Assembly: GCF_027497215.1 (NCBI RefSeq)
Contig: NZ_CP114904.1
Span: forward strand, 2,046,001 to 2,110,000
Length of the DNA stretch: 64,000 bases
DNA from: Micromonospora sp. WMMD812
Lineage (GTDB): Bacteria; Actinomycetota; Actinomycetes; Mycobacteriales; Micromonosporaceae
Direction: 5' to 3'
Shown here: positions 26,398 to 35,205 of the stretch, piece after piece
How positions within the stretch are numbered: the first letter of the stretch is position 1
How the letters are laid out: each line of letters begins with the position of its first letter
The notes under the pieces: generated by a model
Database searches by the model: none
What the model was told of the DNA's origin: nothing
What the model saw: the letters and a program-made list of their open reading frames with translations, nothing else
Position numbers and translations under genes: made by a program

Positions 26398-27579
26398 ATG
26401 ACGACGAGCAGGGCGGCCGAGCTGGTGCGGAAAGCCGGGGATCCACAGCGGGCCACGTTCCTGGAACTCTTCTTCGACCTGGTGTTCGTCCTCGCGCTCG
26501 CGCAGCTCTCGTGCGGCCTGGCCGAGGATCTCGGTTGGAGCGGCGCCTTCCGGACGCTGGTGCTGCTGGGGGCCATGTGGTGGGTCTGGTCCAGCACCGC
26601 GTGGCTGACCGACCGGACCGACCCGCAACGAGCGGTAATCCAGGCGCTGGTCATCGCGACCATGGTCGGCAGCCTGGTGATGGCGGCCGCGGTGCCCGAG
26701 GCATTCGGCGACACGGGCCTGATCTTCGCCGGCGCGTACGTCGCGATCCAGCTCGGCCGCGGGCTCGTCCTCGTGGCCGTTCTGCGTGGCCACGAGCTGC
26801 AGCGCACCGGCGTACGCGGGCTGTTCTGGTACGGCCTGTCTATGCTGCCGTGGATCGCGGGGGCGCTCGTGCACGGCACGGCGCGTGGGGCGTTGTGGGC
26901 CCTCGCGGTGGTCCTTGACCACACGGCAGGCAGGATCGGCTTCCCCACCCCGGGGGCGGGCCGTACGCCCAGCCAAGACCTCGTGATCTCGGGCGAGCAC
27001 CTGGCCGAGCGCTACCGGCAGTTCTTCATCATCGCGCTCGGCGAGCTGATCCTGGTTACCGGCCTGGCGCTGAGCAGCAACGGCTTCGCGCCGGACGAGG
27101 TCGCCGCGTTCGCAGTGTCGATCGCGACCACCGTGCTGCTGTGGCGGATCTACATCTACCGCGCCGGGCAAGTCCTGGCGGAAGCGATCGCCGTGTCCCC
27201 CGACCCGGTCCGCCTCGCCGGATCGGCGTCATACGCCCACCTCGCCATGGTGGCCGGCGTGGTCGCGGTAGCCGTCGGCGACGAACTCATCATCGCCCAA
27301 CCGCTCGGGCACACCCCACCGGCCTGGATCGCCGTCATCCTCGGCGGACCCGCGCTGTACCTGGCCGGACGCGCCCGCTTCGAGCACACGGTATTCGGCC
27401 GCGTGTCCCGGTCCCGACCGATCGGCGTCCTTGCGCTGGCCGCCCTGACACCGGCGATGCTCCCCCTGCCGCCCGTCGCGGTCGCCGCCGCCCCTGCCCT
27501 CGTCCTGACCGGGATCGCCGTATCCGACGCCGCCCGCGCCCGCGGACGCCCACCCGAGCCGCCGTCACCACCCGGCTAG
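26398..27579 (+). CDS. LtrA family (low temperature requirement A) membrane protein, copy 1
   Basis: 393 residues from ATG 26398. The family opening RATFLELFFDLVFVLALAQL is at about 16-35, followed by about ten membrane segments; the middle motif FFIIALGELILVTGLALSS is at about 208-226. LtrA was first noted for growth at low temperature in Listeria, but its biochemical role is not established. Two more paralogues lie in this window (37048-38256 and 38551-39729). All three share a short upstream sequence resembling CAGAACGGGCGAGC just before the ATG. It is in the plasma membrane. Confidence 0.88.
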   Translation: MTTSRAAELVRKAGDPQRATFLELFFDLVFVLALAQLSCGLAEDLGWSGAFRTLVLLGAMWWVWSSTAWLTDRTDPQRAVIQALVIATMVGSLVMAAAVPEAFGDTGLIFAGAYVAIQLGRGLVLVAVLRGHELQRTGVRGLFWYGLSMLPWIAGALVHGTARGALWALAVVLDHTAGRIGFPTPGAGRTPSQDLVISGEHLAERYRQFFIIALGELILVTGLALSSNGFAPDEVAAFAVSIATTVLLWRIYIYRAGQVLAEAIAVSPDPVRLAGSASYAHLAMVAGVVAVAVGDELIIAQPLGHTPPAWIAVILGGPALYLAGRARFEHTVFGRVSRSRPIGVLALAALTPAMLPLPPVAVAAAPALVLTGIAVSDAARARGRPPEPPSPPG

Positions 27580-27752
27580 GAGACCTCTCGCAACCCGGCG
27601 TCTGTCCGCTGAGGACGATCATCGGGGATCGTCCGGGCGCAGGTGATCACCGCAAGCCACCCGGAGTGAATCTTCCCGTCAACCTGACGGTTGCGGTCCG
27701 GCATGGGTTGGGAGTGCCCGCCCGGGGTCTAGTTCCAACGCCGTTCAGTTAG

Positions 27753-28346
27753 GGACGAATCGACGTCGGCGAGCGCCTTGGCGTCCGCGGGACGTCCGGC
27801 AGCGGAAAGACCTCGCTGGCGCGGGCTCTCTGCGGGCTCGCCCCGCCAGCCGCCGGACGGCTGCTGGTGCACGGCGTGCCGGTGAGCTGGGACACGGCCA
27901 TCCGTGCGCGTACCGGCCAGCCGTACCTCGCCTACGTCGGCCAGGACGCCCGGGCGGCCCTGAACCCGCACGAGACCGTCCGTCGCGCGCTCACCCGGGC
28001 ACTCGCCGTGACCGCCCGGCACGGTCGAACCTCGGGCTGGACGCTGGAGGAGGTCATCGAGCGGTTCGCGCTCCCGGCCGAGGTCCTCGACCGCACACCC
28101 GACCGGCTCAGCGGCGGCCAACGCCACCGCGTCGCGCTGGCCCGGGCCGTTGCCGCCACGCCCACGGTACTCGTCTGCGACGAGTCCACCGCCTCCCTCG
28201 ACCGCGACACCGAAGCCCACGTCCTAGACACTCTCGACGGCCTCCGCCGCCGTGACGGCACCCCCGTCGTGCTCGTCACCCACTCCGACCGCGTCGCGGC
28301 CCGCACCGACCGGATCCTCACCCTCTCCGAGGGGCGGCTCGGCTGA
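27753..28346 (+). pseudogene. ABC transporter ATPase, front end lost (in-frame stop)
   Basis: The frame carries Walker A (GTSGSGKTSLARAL), the signature LSGGQRHRVALARAV and Walker B VLVCDESTASLD with VLVTHSD, in the style of peptide/nickel importers (DppF/NikE). It lacks the usual 35-40 residues before Walker A. Just upstream, TAG at 27750-27752 interrupts the same frame, and before it LTVAVRHGLG looks like a decayed remainder of the normal front end. No plausible start lies between the stop and Walker A. A shortened protein could begin at ATG 27867 but would have no Walker A, so it is probably non-functional. No permease gene is adjacent. Confidence 0.6.
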
Positions 28347-28487
28347 CTCCGGTGGCGCGACCCGGCCCGACCTGGCGCCGACGCCGGAAACATGCTTGCC
28401 GGACGAACAGCCTGTGCGGCGGACCGGATTGGGATGCTCAGTCATGGCCGGTCACCCGGTGCGCCGCAGCGTGCAGCACCTCCGTCA

Positions 28488-28658
28488 TCAGCCCCCGCAG
28501 CCATGGGCGTGGCCCTCGTCGGGGCAGGGTAAGCCACGGGACGAGGGCACCACCGCTGCGGCCGCCGGCGCTACGGAGCACACCACCGCGCAGACGGCCA
28601 GGACCGCGGTCGCGCCGAACTGGTAACGGAGCGGTCGGCGGCGGCACGCGGCCACAGC
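28488..28658 (-). CDS. Possible small secreted protein (56 aa)
   Basis: From GTG 28658 the product has four arginines in a row, then a hydrophobic segment FGATAVLAVCAVVCSVA ending in AAAA, a good signal peptide. The mature tail is short, with two cysteines and three His or Glu-rich positions (CPDEGHAHGCGG), which could bind metal. It starts 26 bases after the stop of the oxidoreductase-methyltransferase fusion and may share its transcript. The ribosome binding site is weak. It could be chance coding. Confidence 0.35.
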   Translation of the reverse strand, partial: AVAACRRRPLRYQFGATAVLAVCAVVCSVAPAAAAVVPSSRGLPCPDEGHAHGCGG

Positions 28659-28684
28659 GCGGCACCCGCGGGAAGCCGCAAGCC

Positions 28685-30304
28685 CTACTCCTTGCGGTGG
28701 CTCAGTCGCACGGCGCGCAGCACGACGTCGTTGACGTGGTGTGTGCTGATCGCCCCTGGGGGGCGTTGGCGGGTCTCGTTCACGTCGATGCGCCAGTGGT
28801 CCGAAGCGGTGATCGCGGCGGTGATCTCGTCGATGCCGACGTACGCCTGCGGGTCGTACATGCGGGTCTGCTCGCCGGGGTCCGACGGCTGCCGGAGCCA
28901 GGTCAGGTCGTGACCGACGACGAGCAGGGTCCCGCCGACGGCCACGGCGTCGAGCAGGTTGCGCAGTCCGCGCTGCTCGGGGGTGCGCTGGAACGAGCCG
29001 TACTGCAGGGAGACGAGGTCGTAGGTCTCGTCGGCGAAGGCGGCGGGGTCGTTGGCGTCGCGGTGCAGCGTACGCACGTCGAGCCCGCGACGTTCCGCTT
29101 CGGCCCGGATGCGGTCGAGTGCCCTGCTGGAGACGTCGGAGGCGGTCACCTGCCAGCCGCGTTCGGCCAGCCAGAGCGCGTCGGCTCCTTCCCCCGCGCC
29201 GGCGTCGAGCGCCCGCCCGGGCGGCAGGTCCGTCACCTCTGCCACGAGGGTGCCGTTCGGGTTGGCGCTCCACACGCGTTCCTGCTCCCCGTAGCGGCTG
29301 TCCCACTCGATCGCGACACCGCAGCGGCGAATGCCGGCCGTGGTGTCCTCGGCGGCGAGGCTGAAGGCAATCTGCGCCCCGACCCAGCTGCCGTTCGCCG
29401 CGGACTGCAGGACCTGGGCGCTCGGGTCGGTCAGGTTTCCGGCGGCGAAGACGCCCGCCACGCTGGTACGTCCAATGGGGTCGACCGCGACGACGTCACC
29501 GAGTCCGCTGGGGTGGGCCGCGGTGTCGATGCCGAGCCCGGCGAGCATCTCGACCCGGGGACGGAACCGGGCCCCGGCGAGGATCGCATCGGCCGGCAGG
29601 CTGCGGCCGTCGGCGAGCTCGACGACAAGTGACCCGTCCGGGCCGGCGTCGGCTACCCGGCGCACCGCGCCCTCGAGCACCGGGACCCCGGAGGCGACGA
29701 GGGTCCGCACCGCGGCCGGGTCGATCCCCGTCGCGTCGTGCAGCACCACGGTCAACCGATCGGTCAGGTGCCGCATCAGCGAGGTCGGATGCAGTCCCAT
29801 CGGCGTCGTGACGATCTGCACGACCCGCAGGTCGCGGACCTCCCAGCCGTGGCAGAACGGACAGTTGAACACCTGACGACCCCAACGCTCGGCCAGGCCC
29901 TCGATGTCGGGAAGCTCATCGACGATGCCGGTCGCGGCCAGGATCCGGCGTGCGACGAGGCCGTGACCGCCCGACAGGGCGAGGTGGAACCCGTCGTCCT
30001 CTTCCCGCACCGCCAGGACACGGCCGGTCAGGACGCTGCCACCGTAGCTACGGACCTCCTCCCGCCCGATGGCCCGCATCGCCTCGGGCGGGGTGCCGTC
30101 GCGTCCGAGGTAGCCGTGCATGTGCGCCGCCGGCGCGTTCCGCGGCGTGCCGTCGTCGACGACGATGACCGAGCGTCGCTGACGAGCGAGCTGCAGCGCG
30201 GCGGCCAGACCGGCGGCCGATCCGCCGATGACGGCGACGTCGCACCTGCGGACGATGCTCTGGTGCGGTGTGTGTTCGTGTGTTCCGTGGGCATGGTCCG
30301 TCAT
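28685..30304 (-). CDS. Thioredoxin-reductase-like FAD oxidoreductase fused to a SAM methyltransferase
   Basis: 539 residues from ATG 30304. The front begins with a His-rich lead, then the FAD motif VAVIGGSAAGLAAALQLARQ (about 24-43). The redox pair is CPFC within NCPFCHGWE (about 148-151) and the last FAD segment reads VAGVFAAGNLTDPS (about 280). From about 340 on it is a methyltransferase with motif I LDAGAGEGADALWLAERGW, followed by a motif IV-like YDLVSLQYGSF. The C-terminal methyltransferase resembles tellurite/thiol methyltransferases by sequence style only. A redox-plus-methyl-transfer reaction on one substrate is inferred. An XRE-cupin regulator is divergent. Confidence 0.85.
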   Translation of the reverse strand: MTDHAHGTHEHTPHQSIVRRCDVAVIGGSAAGLAAALQLARQRRSVIVVDDGTPRNAPAAHMHGYLGRDGTPPEAMRAIGREEVRSYGGSVLTGRVLAVREEDDGFHLALSGGHGLVARRILAATGIVDELPDIEGLAERWGRQVFNCPFCHGWEVRDLRVVQIVTTPMGLHPTSLMRHLTDRLTVVLHDATGIDPAAVRTLVASGVPVLEGAVRRVADAGPDGSLVVELADGRSLPADAILAGARFRPRVEMLAGLGIDTAAHPSGLGDVVAVDPIGRTSVAGVFAAGNLTDPSAQVLQSAANGSWVGAQIAFSLAAEDTTAGIRRCGVAIEWDSRYGEQERVWSANPNGTLVAEVTDLPPGRALDAGAGEGADALWLAERGWQVTASDVSSRALDRIRAEAERRGLDVRTLHRDANDPAAFADETYDLVSLQYGSFQRTPEQRGLRNLLDAVAVGGTLLVVGHDLTWLRQPSDPGEQTRMYDPQAYVGIDEITAAITASDHWRIDVNETRQRPPGAISTHHVNDVVLRAVRLSHRKE

Positions 30305-30380
30305 GGGTCCAGCGTAGGAATACCAGCCGGGATATGAAAGGCAGCTTGCGGAATCCGCAAGGTATCTCCATGCTGGGGAC

Positions 30381-30938
30381 ATGACGGACCGCAGTGAGGT
30401 GGAGCGTCTGGCGCGTACCCGGTTGCGGAGCATCCGCACCACGCTCGGCTACTCCCTGGACGAACTCGCCCAGCGCAGCAACCTCAGCCCGTCGACGATC
30501 AGCCGGGTCGAGACAGGCAAACGAACGCTCAGCCTCGATGTGCTCGTGCCCCTGGCCGGCGCCCTACAGGTCAGCCTCGACGTCCTCTTCGAGGCAACCA
30601 GCGACGAGGACGTGGTGATCCGTCCCGTGCAGCACCGCTCGGGTTCACGCACGACGTGGCCGCTGAGCCGCGTCGATGGGCGCACCATGGCGATGAAGAT
30701 CCGGCTGGAGCCCGAGGCGACGACGCCCGCCCAGCGGGTCCATCCGGGGTACGACTGGTTCCTGGTCCTCGAGGGCAGGGTGCTGCTGCGGCTCGGTGAG
30801 CGGCAGATCGAGGTCGCAAAGGGCGAAGCAGCCGAGTTCTCGACGATGACACCACACTCGATGACAGCACTCGACGAGCCGGCCGAACTGATCATGATCT
30901 TCGACCGCGAGGGGCAGCGCGCCCACCTGCACCAGTGA
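30381..30938 (+). CDS. XRE family regulator with C-terminal cupin
   Basis: 185 residues from ATG 30381. The HTH lies at about 15-69 (LRSIRTTLGYSLDELAQRSN, then LSPSTISRVETGKRTLSLD). The cupin barrel spans about 110-180, with HPGYDWFLVLEGRVLLRLGE and TPHSMTALDEPAELIMIFDR. Such regulators sense a small ligand with the cupin and control nearby genes. The divergent neighbour, 76 bases away, is the oxidoreductase-methyltransferase fusion, the likely target. The gap between them would hold both promoters. Confidence 0.88.
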   Translation: MTDRSEVERLARTRLRSIRTTLGYSLDELAQRSNLSPSTISRVETGKRTLSLDVLVPLAGALQVSLDVLFEATSDEDVVIRPVQHRSGSRTTWPLSRVDGRTMAMKIRLEPEATTPAQRVHPGYDWFLVLEGRVLLRLGERQIEVAKGEAAEFSTMTPHSMTALDEPAELIMIFDREGQRAHLHQ

Positions 30939-31143
30939 CAGCGCGTGACAGGAAGCGATGTCGCCCGGTCGGGCGAACGTGCCGAGGTCGGGTATCGGCG
31001 AGCGGATGGCGTGTCTGCCGCGACGACGCTCGACAGTGTGTCGTTGACTTGGGAACACGGGCAGAGCCGGTTTCAAGGATCTCAGATGCGGCCATCGCCC
31101 GGCCACTGGATGCCGGCGGCTGCCGGAAACGGAGACACCAGGG

Positions 31144-32211
31144 TTGGATGAACACCGGTTCCTTTCACTCGGAGCAGCCCTGACCGCAGGCGGCGTGCTG
31201 CTTCTCTCGCCATTCGCCCCGCCTCCGGGGCAGCCGCCGCCACCTCCCACGGCGGCGCAGGCCTGGCCCGGCGCCCAGCGCGGCAGAGTACCGGCCGACC
31301 TCACCGACGGGATGCCGTACACGCCCATCCTGTTCTTCGACGCCGCGCGATCGGTGGGCAGCGCGCCCAGCCCTGACGCTCGGCACCTGCGTCTGGTGCT
31401 GCAATCAGCAGGCGGCCGGGGTCGCGAGCTGCGCCGGCTAACGCTCGATCGCAACCCGGCCTTCGAGAGGCCGGCCACCGACGGCGAGGTTCTGGTCTGG
31501 GTCGAGAGCTTCGGCGGGGGCTACCGGGAGCTCTGGGCAGCCGATCTGCACGGTGGGGTTCGGCCCCGGCGACTCACGGCCAGCCTGGGCTATCCGCTGT
31601 TCCACCAGACGCAGTACGACCTGGTCATCGCCGAGGGGCGAGTGCACTGGGTGGCCGCCGGATCGCGGGACGACACCGAAGTGCGGTCGGTCTCGTTGAC
31701 CGGCGGCGCTGTCGAGGTGCGGACAGAACCCGGCCGTTGGGCCATGACCGCATGGCCGTGGCTGGTCGACAGCCTCACCGACCTCGCCGGCACGGGCCGG
31801 CTGCGAAACCTGCTGACCGGTCAGGAACGTGCGATGCCGTGGACCCGGTCGAGCCTGACCGAGTGCACGCCCACCTGGTGTCGGGCGGTCTCGGCCGACG
31901 ACGACGGCTGGCCCATTATCGAGGTCGTGAGGTCGGATGGCTCGGATCGCCGGGTGGTCGCCCGCCGAACGGCGACCACCGTCGTCACCGACGTCGCGGT
32001 GCTCAATCGTTTCGAGCTGTTCGTCGAGCTCGCTCCCACCACTCGCTTCACCGGCAGGGGCCGGCTGATGGTGTACGACCTGGCCACCGGCCAGACCGTC
32101 CAGATCAGTCCCGAGGCCGGCAACGTGGCATATCGGGCCGGTGTGCTTTGGTGGACCACCGGCACTCCGGAATCCTTCGTACGTCATTCGATCGACCTGC
32201 GAACCGTTTGA
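31144..32211 (+). CDS. Secreted or anchored protein, probable beta-propeller
   Basis: 355 residues from TTG 31144, with GGAG about nine bases upstream. A short hydrophobic front (LSLGAALTAGGVLLLSPFA) with proline-rich spacing follows, so it is probably exported. The rest is beta-rich with repeated W/YxxD-type blades (VLVWVESFGGGYRELWAADL, GRVHWVAAGSRDDTEVRSV, RAGVLWWTTGTPESFV), suggesting a propeller of the TolB/WD type. No catalytic motif is seen. The function is unknown. It stands alone between the XRE-cupin gene and a decayed transposase region. Confidence 0.65.
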   Translation: MDEHRFLSLGAALTAGGVLLLSPFAPPPGQPPPPPTAAQAWPGAQRGRVPADLTDGMPYTPILFFDAARSVGSAPSPDARHLRLVLQSAGGRGRELRRLTLDRNPAFERPATDGEVLVWVESFGGGYRELWAADLHGGVRPRRLTASLGYPLFHQTQYDLVIAEGRVHWVAAGSRDDTEVRSVSLTGGAVEVRTEPGRWAMTAWPWLVDSLTDLAGTGRLRNLLTGQERAMPWTRSSLTECTPTWCRAVSADDDGWPIIEVVRSDGSDRRVVARRTATTVVTDVAVLNRFELFVELAPTTRFTGRGRLMVYDLATGQTVQISPEAGNVAYRAGVLWWTTGTPESFVRHSIDLRTV

Positions 32212-32326
32212 GGTGCCGCTGGGCAGACCGGCAGCGGCCGTCGCGCCCGTCGAGAAGACCACCACGCGAACCCCTGATGGAAATCACATTCATGTGCAAG
32301 GATTTCCGGGTCTTCTACGGGTCGGA

Positions 32327-32611
32327 GTGGCGTTGTCACGCTCCAGGTCGCCCGTTCCGCCTGCACACGGCGGTGTGCCGCCCCGCACAGCAGCACCGCC
32401 GGGCGGGCGCGCTACGACCTGGACAACCCACGTCGCCTGGCAAGCCGAAGCCGTGCTGCGCGAGGCCACCGCCCCCGCCGATCTCACCCGATGGCTGGAC
32501 GGCGCGACCCTGCAACGCCTGTGGCCGGCCCTCGTGATGCCACCGCAGGTCCGCCGACTTTGGGAAGCACAATTCCCCGAGCTGGCCAACACGCGCCGAC
32601 ACGCCGCGTAG
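32327..32611 (+). CDS. Small hypothetical protein (possible)
   Basis: The frame 32327-32611 (94 residues from GTG) ends with a plausible folded segment: AWQAEAVLREATAPADLTRW, then LQRLWPALVMPPQVRRLWEA. Its stop TAG overlaps the GTG of the next gene (TAGTG), a sign of coupled translation. The front half is proline- and arginine-rich and low in information, so the start is uncertain. The C-terminal part resembles small proteins common in Micromonosporaceae. The function is unknown. Confidence 0.4.
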   Translation: MALSRSRSPVPPAHGGVPPRTAAPPGGRATTWTTHVAWQAEAVLREATAPADLTRWLDGATLQRLWPALVMPPQVRRLWEAQFPELANTRRHAA

Positions 32612-33564
32612 TGGTCGGCCAGACCCCGCCGATCCACCGCCGGCTGGCGCAGATCGCCCCACCAGCCGATGAGCAACTGCCACTGCTGCTGCCGCGTAGC
32701 GTGACCACCACGATCCCCGCACCCCGAAAGCCGCTGCCAGCGCCACCGCCAGCACCGGCGTCATCCACCGACTCGGCCACCATCGCCTCCGCACCAGCGG
32801 CAACCGGCGACGACGTCGGCCTGGCCGTGGAGGTCACCCGCATCGTTCCCGCCTCGGGCAACCTCACCGTCTGCGGACAACAGTTCTGGCTCAGCCCCAC
32901 CCGCGCCGGACTCCCCGTCACCCTCTGGGCCGACACCACCGTCGTCCACCTGCTCATCAACGGCGTCCGGCTCAAAACCGTCCCGTCCCGGCTCACCCCC
33001 GCCCACCTGCGGCAGCTCCTCGACGACGATGGCCAGGCCGCCGGGCCACCACCGATCACCACCGGCACCGTCCAGGCCGGCGCCCCGATCGAGGTCGAAC
33101 GGCTCGTCAATGCCACTGGCCTGATCGGTCTTGCCGGCCGGCAACACCCCGTCGGCTACCACTTCGCCGGCAGGCGGGTCACCGTCCGACTCGACCGCGG
33201 CCTCATGCAGGTCACCGCCGACGGCGTCCTCCTGCGCAGCCTGCCCAACCCCCTCACCGCCGCCGAGATCACCCGCATCCGCGACGCCCGCCCCGCCGGA
33301 CCACCACCCACCCCGGCATCCGAACCGATCGTGGTCGAACGCCGCGTCAGCTGCCGCGGAGCACTCGTAATCGCCGGCCAACGCATCCACGTCGGCATCA
33401 CCCACGCCGGAGCAACCCTCACCGTCGAAGCCGCCGACACCACCTTCCGCGTCCACGACGGCGACCAGATCGTCATCGAGGTCGCCCGCACCACCGTCAA
33501 GCCGATCGCCCGGTTCAAGGTCCGCAAACCCGAACCCTCACGCGCGGGTCGCAGCACCGGGTGA
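32611..33564 (+). pseudogene. IS481-type transposase C-terminal beta-repeat region, without HTH or DDE core
   Basis: From GTG 32611, 317 residues. After a proline-rich linker there are three tandem repeats of about 80 residues (VTRIVPASGNLTVCGQQFWL, VERLVNATGLIGLAGRQHPV and VERRVSCRGALVIAGQRIHV), each a small beta unit, ending RFKVRKPEPS. I recognise this layout as the C-terminal tail of actinomycete IS481-type integrases. The integrase core with its three acidic residues and the front HTH are absent from the window. It is either a decayed insertion sequence or a reused DNA-binding domain. It is translation-coupled to the small ORF before it. Confidence 0.5.
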
Positions 33565-33639
33565 AGCTTGACGCCCCGGCGGTGGCATTCCTAGCTTTGT
33601 CGCTCATGAGCTGGAGCAACGGAACTGGCGGATCAGACC

Positions 33640-34110
33640 GTGGATAGCGTCAGGTTGACGGAGGCGCTCGGATACAGCGTCGGCGACCTGCTCCTGATCT
33701 CAGCCGAGGCGTTCGACGCGCGGGTCGCCAGGACCACGCCCCAGCGCCTGCTCATCGACTGGCCATGGTGGGAGGTCGACCCCGAGTCAGCCAACTCATG
33801 GGACGGCACTGTGGGCTTCCCTCGTGACGCTGACGCTCACGGCTGGCTCAACACACCCTGGCGACTGGAGCCCGACGCCTCCGAACTCCAAGCCGGTGAC
33901 CCTTGCTTCGTCGGCATCCCACCAACGCAGGTGCGAGTTACCTCCATCGAGAGGTTCGATCCTCCCGCCGACTTCGGATTCCTCCCCCGGCCGGACTACG
34001 CGCTTGAGGTGGTTCCTGTCGACGCGATCGAGGACCAAGAAGCGGGCTACGTCCTCTACCTCAACAGCCACGAGCCGATCCACATCGAAGTTCTTGCGAA
34101 CCCCAACTAA
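33640..34110 (+). CDS. Hypothetical protein
   Basis: 156 residues from GTG 33640. It is acidic and hydrophilic (WPWWEVDPESANSWDG, then AGDPCFVGIPPTQVRVTSIE), with no signal peptide or membrane helix, and is presumably cytoplasmic. The composition is less extreme in G/C than in core genes, which suggests transfer. I do not recognise the family. Its size and place beside a SUKH-like immunity gene would suit a small immunity protein, but no motif supports that. Confidence 0.5.
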   Translation: MDSVRLTEALGYSVGDLLLISAEAFDARVARTTPQRLLIDWPWWEVDPESANSWDGTVGFPRDADAHGWLNTPWRLEPDASELQAGDPCFVGIPPTQVRVTSIERFDPPADFGFLPRPDYALEVVPVDAIEDQEAGYVLYLNSHEPIHIEVLANPN

Positions 34111-34150
34111 CCAGGGCATACACAAGCGCTACCCTTCAACCGAAGATCGT

Positions 34151-34240
34151 CTAGCCGGACGTGTCACCCAGGTCCCGAGACTGATCTGTCATGGACGTCC
34201 TGAGACCCGACATAGCGTCGCAGCGTCGCAGCGTCTGTCC
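34151..34240. repeat. Dispersed repeat, copy A
   Basis: Begins CTAGCCGGACGTGTCACCC and runs through GTCATGGACGTCCTGAGACC to CATAGCGTCGCAGCG, the last part repeated. It shares these blocks, with small changes, with copies at 35131-35205, 38253-38360 and 39726-39790. It lies in a 254-base gene-free gap. Confidence 0.6.
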
Positions 34241-34364
34241 TGCGCCGGTTGATGGTTGACACCGCGGCCTCGGTTGACCGTTGACATGATCGCGATGGGT
34301 TGCGCGAGCGCGACTCGTCACCCGATCTGTCGTTCCGTCACGGCACTGTGCGATCACTCAGGTG

Positions 34365-35039
34365 TCATAGATCCTCGGTGATGGTCTCCACCCACAACGA
34401 GCCGAGGTTGAGGTCGCCCAGCGTGGGGTCGAGCATCGTCATTCGGGCGAGGAAAGCTTCGCAGGATCTATCCACCTCGGCGTGGTGCTGTTCGTGCTCG
34501 TCGGAAGGCGCGGTGTAGTGCGGCTCGGGGTGCGCTCGGAGTAGTTGAACGGCAGCGCGCCAGCGCCAGGCGACCTCCACGAACGACGCCACCGAGGCGT
34601 TGAAGTAGCAGACGGCCGGGTGGTAGAGGTTCTGATGGTAAGGACGCAGCTGTGGGTGGAGGTCGTCTGTGGTCATCGGACGCGCTCGTATGCCCATGAC
34701 TCGGCCGGTGCCGGCGACCGCCCCTACTCGAATCGAGAGAGTGGGGTCGAAGTTCGCGCCATAGACGCCCAGCAGATAGAGCCTCTCGTCTGCCGAAATC
34801 AGTCGACGTTCTGGCTCGCCTGCGACGTTGGGTACTAGCGTGGGGAGGGAGTCGACTTGCGGTGCCGGGCGTAGCAGCGGTCCGTCGGGCAGGCCCCAAG
34901 TCCGCAGCGCCGATCGATCTGATCCCGGCAGGTCCCAGTGGTTGATGACTTCACCGGCGCGTACCTGGACATCCGGCTGGATCACCACGTGCAGCGGCGC
35001 GTTGAGGAGAGACAGCATCTCGTCGTACAGGCTTGGCAC
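34365..35039 (-). CDS. SUKH-4-like immunity family protein
   Basis: 224 residues from GTG 35039, which has GGAGG four to five bases upstream. An upstream start near 35129 would add residues encoded by repeat copy B and has no ribosome binding site. The order of features fits SUKH-4: WDLPGSDRSALRTWGLPDGP, then LYLLGVYGANFDPTLSIRVG and YHPAVCYFNASVASFVEVAW near the end. SUKH proteins commonly neutralise polymorphic toxins. No matching toxin lies nearby, so it may be an orphan left after rearrangement. It is cytoplasmic. Confidence 0.55.
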   Translation of the reverse strand: MPSLYDEMLSLLNAPLHVVIQPDVQVRAGEVINHWDLPGSDRSALRTWGLPDGPLLRPAPQVDSLPTLVPNVAGEPERRLISADERLYLLGVYGANFDPTLSIRVGAVAGTGRVMGIRARPMTTDDLHPQLRPYHQNLYHPAVCYFNASVASFVEVAWRWRAAVQLLRAHPEPHYTAPSDEHEQHHAEVDRSCEAFLARMTMLDPTLGDLNLGSLWVETITEDL

Positions 35040-35130
35040 CCTCACCTCCAATGGCGAGAAGATCGTAGTCGCCCGTCCATATTCTTGATCGTGTAAAGGG
35101 TCAGGTGGGGCCAGAGCGTCAACCATCATG

Positions 35131-35205
35131 CGAGACCAGGCATAGCGTCTCAGCGTCGCAGCGCGTCGCAGCGCGTGTCGGGTCTCAGGACCTGCGTGAC
35201 ACATC
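35131..35205. repeat. Dispersed repeat, copy B
   Basis: GAGACC ... CATAGCGTCTCAGCGTCGCAGCG ... GGTCTCAGGACCTGCGTGACAC. The right part is the inverse of the core of copies A, C and D, and a GAGACC/GGTCTC pair could form a stem. It ends close to the left end of the IS110 element. Confidence 0.6.

Noticed and set aside
28438..28665. 75-residue minus-strand frame overlapping the small secreted ORF
   Set aside because: It is proline/arginine-rich without a signal peptide or motif. The alternative frame gives a better signal sequence.
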